DNA of 5,258 nt from assembly GCA_903832165.1 (NCBI GenBank), contig CAILAQ010000467.1, positions 1 through 5,258 on the forward strand. Reading direction: 5' to 3'. This DNA comes from an uncultured Bacteroidota bacterium (GTDB lineage Bacteria > Bacteroidota > Bacteroidia > Bacteroidales > UBA12481). Made by a program: the position numbers and the translations under genes. Positions 1 through 5,258 of the stretch are shown piece by piece. Under the pieces are notes generated by a model. The model was not told where the DNA came from. It saw only the letters and a list, made by a program, of their open reading frames with translations, and made no database searches. Positions within the stretch are counted from its first letter, which is position 1. Every line of letters begins with the position of its first letter.

Positions 1-1
1 G

Positions 2-949
2 GGCTTTCCGGTGACCAAATGGTGGAAAGCGAGCCTGGGAGTTCTTCCGCTGAGCAATGTCGGATATTCGATGACCTCCATTGAAACCAATCCGCTGATG
101 GGTAAAATCAACTACAATTTTTCCGGAACCGGAGGCGTAAGCCAGTTCTTCATATCAAGTTCTGTATCGCCGGTACCCTTCATTTCCCTTGGTGCGACTT
201 TCTCCTATCTTTTCGGGCCGATCAGCCATTCAAGAAGCATTGTAATACCAGCTGACTCGCTATATTTCAGTACAAAATCGACACAAACGGCAATCATCAA
301 CGACATTAACTTCAGCTATGGAGCTCAGTTGAACATCCCTTTGAAAAATGATCATTTCCTAACCCTTGGCGGCACCTATCAGGGAACGTCAGACCTTCGG
401 GCCGAATCACGTACCACGTTGATTAGTTTTGGTACCGGGCTGACTGACACACTTTTGTATAACGAAAACCCTGAAAACTCCGTGATTTTGCCAAGAGGAT
501 GGGCATCAGGGTTCACTTTTGGCAAGAAAAATAAATTTACCGCCGGATTTGACTACCGTACCCAAAGCTGGTCGGAATCAAGATTTTTGGGGGTCAAAGA
601 CTCAATGGCAAATAGCCATGATTTCATTGCCGGCCTTGAGTATATCCCGAATGCAATGTCCTTAACAAGTTATCTATCCAGGGTGCGCTACCGTGCAGGC
701 ATCAGGTACTCAGAATCATATCTTCAGTTAAGGGGATCACAACTGGCAGATATAGGAATCACCCTTGGAGCGGGATTTCCCATTCTCGACAGGGCCCGAC
801 TGGGAGCCATGTCCACACTGAATGTAATCCTCGAGGTGGGTAAGCGCGGTACGATTGAAAACAATCTTATCAGAGAAACATTCGGGATGATCACATTCCA
901 GCTATCGATGCATGATGGTTCCTGGTTCGGCAAACGCAAATACGACTAG
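2..949 (+). CDS. Outer-membrane beta-barrel protein, 5'-truncated by window edge
   Basis: This is the C-terminal 315 residues of a predicted outer-membrane barrel; its function is unknown. The reading frame is open from the first complete codon (base 2), and the residues before the GTG at base 11 (GFP, then VTKWW) continue a conserved stretch that family members carry internally (FPxTKWW...SNVGY). The GTG is therefore an internal Val codon, and the true start with its signal peptide lies upstream. The fragment is made of alternating amphipathic strands rich in aromatics and glycine (for example FISLGATFSYLFG, FLTLGGTYQG, KFTAGFDYRTQSW, RYRAGIRYSESYLQLRG) joined by polar loops. It contains no cysteine, as expected for a barrel. 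It ends in KRKYD after the last strand rather than in a terminal Phe, as I recall for relatives in this phylum. The TPR gene starts 14 bases downstream. A FadL/OmpP1-like transporter role is possible, but nothing visible fixes a substrate. Confidence 0.85.
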   Translation, partial: GFPVTKWWKASLGVLPLSNVGYSMTSIETNPLMGKINYNFSGTGGVSQFFISSSVSPVPFISLGATFSYLFGPISHSRSIVIPADSLYFSTKSTQTAIINDINFSYGAQLNIPLKNDHFLTLGGTYQGTSDLRAESRTTLISFGTGLTDTLLYNENPENSVILPRGWASGFTFGKKNKFTAGFDYRTQSWSESRFLGVKDSMANSHDFIAGLEYIPNAMSLTSYLSRVRYRAGIRYSESYLQLRGSQLADIGITLGAGFPILDRARLGAMSTLNVILEVGKRGTIENNLIRETFGMITFQLSMHDGSWFGKRKYD

Positions 950-952
950 GAG
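948..952 (+). promoter_or_regulatory. Possible ribosome binding site overlapping the upstream stop codon
   Basis: AGGAG begins inside the TAG stop codon of the barrel gene and ends 11 bases before the ATG of the TPR gene. The overlap would suit translational coupling of the two genes. The spacing is long, and Bacteroidota ribosomes depend little on such sites, so this is a weak call. Confidence 0.3.
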
Positions 953-963
953 CGGCGGTCAAA

Positions 964-2292
964 ATGAACCTGAAATTTCTGGCCCTATTTGGATGGCTGG
1001 CGATTACCGGCAGCCTGGCAGCGCAAAGTACCGGCAAGCAGGGGAATGATCTGACCAATTGCTCAAAATATCAATCGAATTATCAGAATTTTTATCAGCA
1101 GGGAGATTTCAGAAGTGCAATGCCCTGGTGGATACTCGCACAGCAAGCCTGCCCGGGCTCATCGAAAATCCTATACATTCATGGGGCCAAAATGTTCGAG
1201 GAAAAGATTGATAAAGAGGAAGATACAAGGAAAAGAACCTTGCTGATTGACTCCCTTCTGTGGGTTTATGATTGCCGGATCAAATATTTCAGTGATGATC
1301 CCTGGTCACCCAGAGGCTATTTACTTGGACTGAAAGGAACAGCGATTCAGAAATACCGCCGGCAGGATTACCAGAAGAGTTATGCAATACTTGGCGAATC
1401 ACTTCGGCTGATGGGACTGCAATCATCGGCTCCCGTTGCGTTAATATATATGCAGGCTAGTCAGCAGCTTTATAAGGATAGCGTCTTAGAAGCCCGGGAG
1501 GTAGTATCCGACTATGAAATGCTGTCTGAGATTCTGGCCAACAGGCTCGAAAAAAACCCTGACGACCTGAATTTCAAGCTTGTAAAAGAACAGATCGACA
1601 ATTATTTTACCGGCTCAGGGGCAGCAACCTGTGAAACCCTTTCAAAAATATACGGGCCGCTGCTTTCCGGAAAGAAAAAAGATACCGAATGGCTTAAGAA
1701 GGCTGCACGCCAGATGAAGAGGGCTGGCTGTGCCGGTTCCGACCTCTGCATTGAAATTTCAGAGACACTGTTCACACTGGAACCGACGGCTGAATCAGCG
1801 CATGATTTAGGATTGATTTTAATGAAAAGGGAGGAGAACGGAAAAGCCTCCCAATATTTACAAAACGCTATCGAACTGGGTAAGAAATCCGATCAGCTGG
1901 CTGATTATTACTATGACCTCAGCAACCTGACTTTCACTAAACTGAAGAATTACGAAAAGGCCCGCGCCCTTTCTGTTAAGGCTATTAAAACGAGGCCCAA
2001 CTGGGGCAAACCATATTTACTTATCGGACAGATATATACGGCAGCACACGGAGAAATTTCCAGCGATCCCTGGCAACAGGCAACGGTTTTGTGGGCAGCG
2101 GTTGACAAATATGTGAAGGCAAAATCGGTGGACCCTGAAGTTGCCGATGAAGCAAATCAGTTAATCAATAAGATCTCAGATCATTTTCCGGATCAGGATA
2201 TGATAGCCTCACGGTCGCTGCGTGACGGCGACTCTTATACGGTAGGTGGATGGATCAAAGAAACGACCCGTGTGAGGTCGAAAAAATCATAG
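964..2292 (+). CDS. Exported tetratricopeptide-repeat protein of unknown function
   Basis: A 442-residue protein with a Sec signal peptide at residues 1-20: Lys4, a hydrophobic core LALFGWLAI, and an SLAA-Q cleavage region. There is no lipobox Cys, so the mature protein should be soluble in the periplasm or loosely attached to a membrane. The mature start (about residues 33-80) has a Cys-rich helical segment, CSKYQSNYQNFYQQGDF followed by QACPG. I recognise this arrangement from Bacteroidota TPR proteins encoded beside this type of barrel. Clear TPR-like helical pairs lie at about residues 277-310 (AHDLGLILMKREENG...AIELGKK) and 315-365 (YYYDLSNLTFTKLKNYEKA...KTRPNWGKPYLLIGQIY). Six cysteines (33, 63, 103, 223, 256, 262) could form disulfides in the periplasm. 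TPRs usually bind protein partners; the tight spacing to the barrel gene and to lptC (4 bases) suggests a partner in the envelope. No enzymatic motif is visible, and the true function is unknown. Confidence 0.88.
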   Translation: MNLKFLALFGWLAITGSLAAQSTGKQGNDLTNCSKYQSNYQNFYQQGDFRSAMPWWILAQQACPGSSKILYIHGAKMFEEKIDKEEDTRKRTLLIDSLLWVYDCRIKYFSDDPWSPRGYLLGLKGTAIQKYRRQDYQKSYAILGESLRLMGLQSSAPVALIYMQASQQLYKDSVLEAREVVSDYEMLSEILANRLEKNPDDLNFKLVKEQIDNYFTGSGAATCETLSKIYGPLLSGKKKDTEWLKKAARQMKRAGCAGSDLCIEISETLFTLEPTAESAHDLGLILMKREENGKASQYLQNAIELGKKSDQLADYYYDLSNLTFTKLKNYEKARALSVKAIKTRPNWGKPYLLIGQIYTAAHGEISSDPWQQATVLWAAVDKYVKAKSVDPEVADEANQLINKISDHFPDQDMIASRSLRDGDSYTVGGWIKETTRVRSKKS

Positions 2293-2296
2293 TCCC

Positions 2297-2887
2297 GTGA
2301 AATTGAAAATCCCAACGGTCGTTAGTTTTATTCCGCTTATTGTTGGAATGGCGCTGATTTTTTCCTGCCGGAGGGACATTGAGAAGGTCAGTAAACTTGA
2401 CAATCCGGATAGCATGCCCGCTGCGCATGCCACTCAGGTTGTGATCATTATAAGCGACTCGATGTTAGTGCGTGTGAAAATAGTATCGCCCGAGCTTAAA
2501 GAGTTTCCCGTTGCCGACAGTCTGGAACCAAAGACTGAATTTCCGCAGGGACTAGTGGCCACTTTTTTCGACAAGTCGATGCAGGTAGAATCCACGCTGG
2601 TAGCGGGGTATGCCATTTATCATACCAAGCGCAAGCTTTTTGAGGCGAGTAAGGATGTTGTTATTAAGAACCTGACACAGGATCAGGAATTGCATACCAA
2701 CATGCTCTGGTGGGATGAAAGTGCAGGCAAGATATGGTCGGACCAGGCGGCGACCATCATAACGGCTTCAGGCACAACGTATGGTGATTCCGGGTTCGAA
2801 AGCGATCAGAATTTCACAAAATACAGTATACTCGGGTCACATGGCCAAATGAAAGTTAAAGACAAAGTAACTGATACAAAAAAATAA
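2297..2887 (+). CDS. lptC: LPS export periplasmic protein LptC, lipoprotein form
   Basis: LptC receives lipopolysaccharide from the LptB2FG transporter at the inner membrane and hands it to LptA for transport to the outer membrane. At 196 residues this protein is close to the usual LptC length (about 190). The body (residues 46-188) shows the LptC/OstA-type repeated beta-strand pattern: VVIIISDSMLVRVKIVSP, FPQGLVATFFD, LVAGYAIYHTKRKLFEASKDVVI, LWWDESAGKIWSDQAATI, and the conserved end YGDSGFESDQNFTKY at residues 162-176. The N-terminus is a lipoprotein signal with IFSC at residues 21-24, so Cys24 should carry the lipid anchor instead of the transmembrane helix of E. coli LptC. The GTG at 2297 is chosen because no ATG or GTG lies between the upstream in-frame stop (2273-2275) and this codon. 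The next ATG (Met18) would destroy the signal peptide. No convincing Shine-Dalgarno site is seen. The gene sits 4 bases after the TPR gene and 2 bases before the next one. Confidence 0.9.
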   Translation: MKLKIPTVVSFIPLIVGMALIFSCRRDIEKVSKLDNPDSMPAAHATQVVIIISDSMLVRVKIVSPELKEFPVADSLEPKTEFPQGLVATFFDKSMQVESTLVAGYAIYHTKRKLFEASKDVVIKNLTQDQELHTNMLWWDESAGKIWSDQAATIITASGTTYGDSGFESDQNFTKYSILGSHGQMKVKDKVTDTKK

Positions 2888-2892
2888 ACATG
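2876..2892 (+). other. lptC stop/start junction with a seven-A slippery run
   Basis: The last lptC codons read ACA AAA AAA TAA, making an A7 run at 2878-2884 in the A-AAA-AAA phase that suits -1 slippage. The TAA stop is followed by two bases and the ATG of the CNNM-type gene. That ATG is in the -1 frame relative to lptC. The junction is certainly tight enough for translational coupling. Whether the run causes frameshifting or transcript slippage is not known. No strong downstream hairpin and no upstream Shine-Dalgarno-like stimulator were seen. Confidence 0.35.
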
Positions 2893-4152
2893 TCTCCCTG
2901 GCTCCTTATAGCAATCATGCTCCTGCTGATGGCCTTTTTTTCAGGCATGGAGATTGCGTTTCTTGCTTCCAACAAGCTCCGTTTAGAGCTTGACCGCATG
3001 CAGGGCAGCATCAACGGCAAAGTGGTTGGCTGGCTGGTTGTAAGAATGGAACTGGTAATTGCCACAACGCTTCTTGGCAGTAACGTTTGCCTGGTCATCT
3101 TCGGATTCAAGTCGGCGGAGATTCTTGAACCCTGGCTTTCCACATTTATTCACGGCGAGGGCTGGACACTCCTTATCCAGACTATTCTCGCCACGGCAAT
3201 GGTGCTTCTGACGGCAGAGTTTCTGCCCAAGACCATTTTTCGTATGCGCTCGAATCAGCTGCTCCGACTTTTTTCAATACCTTTTGCCGTGCTGTATATA
3301 ATATTATTACCGGTGACCTGGTCCATCGTTCATCTTTCAGATTTCCTTCTGAGAAAGATTCTGAAGTCACCCGGATCCAGGCAGGTGCGACAGATGGTGT
3401 TCAGCAAGGTTGACCTGAATAATCTGGTGATGGAGAATCTGCATGAGGGACACAGCGAAGAAGGGTCAGACGAGGAGATCAAACTCTTCCAGAATGCGCT
3501 GGCCTTTTCCTCCGTCAGGATCCGAGACTGCATGATTCCGAGAACCGAGATCGCCGCTGCAGAAGCCGGCGTATCGATTGAAGAGCTTCGTCAGGTATTC
3601 ATACAGACAGGGTACTCACGTTTACTGATCTATGAGAAAGATATAGACAAGATCACCGGTTATGTTCACAACAGTTCCCTTTTTAAAAATCCCCAAGCGT
3701 TAAAGGATATAATCAGAAAAATTTCGATGGTTCCCGAAAGCATGCCAGCCAACAGACTGCTTGCCAAGTTATTACGCGAACACGGCAATATTGCCGTTGT
3801 GATCGATGAGTTTGGGGGCACTTCGGGTATGGTGACTACTGAAGATATCCTTGAAGAAATTTTCGGAGAGATCGAGGACGAACATGACAATATTGAATTA
3901 ACAGAGAAACGCAATGCCAACGGTGAGTATCTGCTCTCCGGCCGATTGGAGATTGATTATCTGAATGATACGTATGGTTTTAATCTGCCGGTATCAGAAG
4001 AATATGAAACTCTGGCAGGACTGATTTTGCATTTTCATTCGTCGTTTCCGAAAATTAACGAAACCATTCGGATTCCCGGATTTTCATTCCGCATCACCAG
4101 CAGTAACCGAAAAAAAATAAGCGTGGTTGCCTTATCGCTAAGTGACAACTAA
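2890..4152 (+). CDS. CNNM/CorC-type membrane protein (DUF21, CBS pair, CorC_HlyC domain), annotated as hemolysin family or GldE-like
   Basis: A complete 420-residue protein with the classic three-part layout. The DUF21/CNNM transmembrane domain covers about residues 1-185, with hydrophobic segments near 3-18, 54-72, 93-110 and 124-148. A cytoplasmic CBS pair follows at about 210-335, with MIPRTEI at 215-221 and DEFGGTSGMVTTEDILEEIFG at 306-326. A CorC_HlyC domain lies at about 342-418 (LSGRLEIDYLNDTYG...YETLAGLIL...KKISVVAL). Relatives move or sense Mg2+ and bind ATP at the CBS domains. The name hemolysin is historical, and the flavobacterial member GldE is tied to gliding. Candidate ion-site residues are Ser18 (FFSGMEIA), Asn65 (LLGSN) and Glu110 (TAEFLPK). 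The ATG lies 2 bases after the lptC stop, and the protein starts directly with the first membrane helix, so this start is well supported. A role in Mg2+ handling is inferred from the family; gliding is not shown by anything here. Confidence 0.92.
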   Translation: MSPWLLIAIMLLLMAFFSGMEIAFLASNKLRLELDRMQGSINGKVVGWLVVRMELVIATTLLGSNVCLVIFGFKSAEILEPWLSTFIHGEGWTLLIQTILATAMVLLTAEFLPKTIFRMRSNQLLRLFSIPFAVLYIILLPVTWSIVHLSDFLLRKILKSPGSRQVRQMVFSKVDLNNLVMENLHEGHSEEGSDEEIKLFQNALAFSSVRIRDCMIPRTEIAAAEAGVSIEELRQVFIQTGYSRLLIYEKDIDKITGYVHNSSLFKNPQALKDIIRKISMVPESMPANRLLAKLLREHGNIAVVIDEFGGTSGMVTTEDILEEIFGEIEDEHDNIELTEKRNANGEYLLSGRLEIDYLNDTYGFNLPVSEEYETLAGLILHFHSSFPKINETIRIPGFSFRITSSNRKKISVVALSLSDN

Positions 4153-4256
4153 CCAGCTCACCTCCTAACCTATGATCCTCCCCACCATTTCTCAGGGCCC
4201 TCTTTTTTTATCAATCCTTTTACTATCTTCGTAGCCTGATTTTTTTAGGTACACAC
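4153..4256 (+). other. Pyrimidine-rich gap between the four-gene cluster and ppiD
   Basis: This is the only real intergenic gap in the window. It is strongly C/T-rich on the + strand. AGGGCCCT (4194-4201) is followed by a T7 run (4203-4209), but the palindrome has no loop, so it is a poor intrinsic terminator and I do not call it one. A second T7 run lies at 4240-4246. A candidate promoter sits between the two runs. No small ORF or RNA gene was recognised. Confidence 0.5.
4224..4231 (+). promoter_or_regulatory. Candidate Bacteroidota -7 promoter element for ppiD
   Basis: TATCTTCG matches the Bacteroidota -7 consensus TAnnTTTG at five of its six fixed positions. Transcription would start near 4236, leaving a leader of about 20 bases before the ATG at 4257. 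No TTG is present at the expected -33 position, only a T-run, so the match is partial. If real, ppiD has its own promoter in addition to any read-through from the upstream cluster. Confidence 0.35.
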
Positions 4257-5258
4257 ATGGCAACATTACAAACACTAAGAAACAAAGCAGGCGTACTGCT
4301 AGCGGGTATTATCGGCCTATCATTACTGGCCTTTATTCTTGGAGACTTCCTGAATTCAGGATCCGGATTTCTGGCAAGCAGAAAACAACAGATTGCTGAA
4401 ATCAATGGAAAATCCATCAGTTACAAGGATTTCAGCATCAAATTTGAAAAAGGAGTTGAAAATTACAAGCAAAGTTCAGGAACCAACAGCGTTGATGAGC
4501 AGACTTATGCTTCCATTCGCAACCAGGTTTGGAACAGCTTCCTGAACGAGTTTGTTTATATGGACCAATATGATGCTTTGGGCTTAAACTGCTCAGCCGA
4601 TGAGCTGTTCGACATGGTTCAGGGCCGCAATATACATCCTCAGATTCAGCAGGCACCTATTTTCCAAAATAAGGTTTCCGGCGGTTTCGACCGTAATCTC
4701 GTAATACAATTCCTGAAATCGATGGATAAAGATCCATCGGGACAGCAGAAACAGCGCTGGGTAGAGTATGAGAAGGAACTGATGAAGGACAGGATTTATA
4801 CAAAATATCAGACTCTGATATCCAAAGGGATGTACGTTACGCGCAAGCAGGTTGACGCCGATTTCAACGAAACCAACCGTAAATTCGATTTTAATTATGT
4901 CGCCATGCGTTATGCCATCACGCCTGACAGCCTGATCAAGGTCAGTGAAGCCGACGCGAAAAAATATTACGAAGCGAATCTGGACAAATTCAAGCAGGAA
5001 GCATCGCGCGACCTGGCCTATGTCGTATGGGACATTGTTCCATCGCAGGAAGACAAGGATGCCGTTTCCAAATGGATCAACGAGCAAAAGCCTGAATTTG
5101 AAAGAATTGAGAATGCTCCCCAATATGTTGCCGCAACTGCGGAGTCGTCATTCAGCGAAGGTTACCTTGCTCCACAGACTCTTAGTGAAGCCATCCGCCT
5201 ATGGTCTTTTACCGCTGAGCCAGGCATGGTATTCGGACCGTATCAGGAAGGCATGACC
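4257..5258 (+). CDS. ppiD: Peptidyl-prolyl isomerase PpiD, membrane-anchored periplasmic chaperone, 3'-truncated by window edge
   Basis: PpiD is an inner-membrane-anchored folding factor that meets proteins leaving the Sec channel and helps outer-membrane and periplasmic proteins fold. The first 334 codons are present and open to the last base. The N-terminus MATLQTLRNKAG is short and basic. It precedes one membrane helix (about 12-30, VLLAGIIGLSLLAFILGDF) that is not expected to be cleaved, placing the rest in the periplasm. Residues about 44-190 form the SurA_N/PpiD_N chaperone region, starting with IAEINGKSISYKDF, a hallmark of the family, and continuing through QVWNSFLNEFVYMDQYDALGL. Residues about 230-334 are the linker region, ending PGMVFGPYQEG, which in relatives comes just before the parvulin domain. 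Bacteroidota members are about 700 residues long, so more than half is missing. The ATG is supported by the membrane anchor beginning directly after it; a short AGG (4247-4249) lies 7 bases upstream. The catalytic domain cannot be judged here. Confidence 0.9.
   Translation, partial: MATLQTLRNKAGVLLAGIIGLSLLAFILGDFLNSGSGFLASRKQQIAEINGKSISYKDFSIKFEKGVENYKQSSGTNSVDEQTYASIRNQVWNSFLNEFVYMDQYDALGLNCSADELFDMVQGRNIHPQIQQAPIFQNKVSGGFDRNLVIQFLKSMDKDPSGQQKQRWVEYEKELMKDRIYTKYQTLISKGMYVTRKQVDADFNETNRKFDFNYVAMRYAITPDSLIKVSEADAKKYYEANLDKFKQEASRDLAYVVWDIVPSQEDKDAVSKWINEQKPEFERIENAPQYVAATAESSFSEGYLAPQTLSEAIRLWSFTAEPGMVFGPYQEGMT

Noticed and set aside
2412..2431. GCATGCC repeated with a 6-base gap
   Set aside because: The two copies encode the ordinary Met-Pro and His-Ala stretch of lptC, and there is no third copy or array. 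A chance repeat of a short palindrome is enough to explain it.
2856..3143. Minus-strand open frame across the lptC/CNNM junction
   Set aside because: It is antisense to the end of lptC and the membrane domain of the next gene, both well supported, and it has no recognisable domain.
4158..4166. TCACCTCCT, identical to the 16S rRNA anti-Shine-Dalgarno tail, or AGGAGGTGA on the minus strand
   Set aside because: No supported minus-strand gene begins after it, only a short TTG-initiated frame. Nine bases in a pyrimidine-rich gap can occur by chance, and this phylum makes little use of the interaction.
4194..4209. AGGGCCCT plus T-run as an intrinsic terminator
   Set aside because: The palindrome has no loop, so it cannot form the stem as written. 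Alternative pairing with upstream C-runs gives only about three base pairs.
4593..5123. Open frame of 176 codons on the minus strand
   Set aside because: It lies wholly antisense to ppiD, whose reading frame is clear by motif and membrane anchor. The translated protein matches no family I know and looks like a shadow of codon bias.
4945..5256. Open frame of 103 codons on the + strand in another frame
   Set aside because: It overlaps the ppiD coding frame completely, and its basic, low-order composition is not protein-like.
1..5258. tRNA, rRNA, CRISPR, insertion sequence, phage or toxin-antitoxin features
   Set aside because: None was seen. Coding genes fill nearly the whole window, and the single gap of 104 bases shows no such structure.

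Overview
The window reads as chromosomal housekeeping DNA from a member of the Bacteroidota. The evidence is the gene set and order: an outer-membrane barrel, a secreted TPR protein, LptC, a CNNM/CorC-type membrane protein and PpiD. Several protein signatures are also typical of the phylum, such as the FSGMEIAF motif of the CNNM protein, the lipoprotein form of LptC and the KRKYD tail of the barrel. Shine-Dalgarno signals are weak or absent, which also fits. I cannot name a genus or an order.

Layout: all five genes are on the + strand. (1) Bases 2-949 hold the 3' part of an outer-membrane beta-barrel gene whose start lies before the window. (2) Bases 964-2292 encode an exported TPR protein of unknown role. 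(3) Bases 2297-2887 encode lptC, with a GTG start. (4) Bases 2890-4152 encode a DUF21/CBS/CorC_HlyC membrane protein. Genes 1-4 are separated by only 14, 4 and 2 bases and are very likely one transcript. (5) A 104-base pyrimidine-rich gap (4153-4256) with two T-runs and a plausible Bacteroidota -7 promoter element follows. It leads into ppiD (4257 to the window end), which is cut off before its catalytic parvulin domain.

The shared theme is building the cell envelope. LptC moves LPS across the periplasm, PpiD is an inner-membrane-anchored periplasmic folding factor, the barrel sits in the outer membrane, the TPR protein is predicted to be periplasmic, and the CNNM-type protein is an inner-membrane transporter or regulator. 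The link to envelope work is inferred from families and context.

No RNA gene, mobile element, CRISPR array or phage feature was seen, and I do not see an obviously new system. The most distinctive observation is at the lptC/CNNM junction. An A-AAA-AAA heptamer lies directly before the lptC stop codon, and the next gene's ATG is in the -1 frame, so a single -1 slip would give an LptC-CNNM fusion with a plausible membrane topology.
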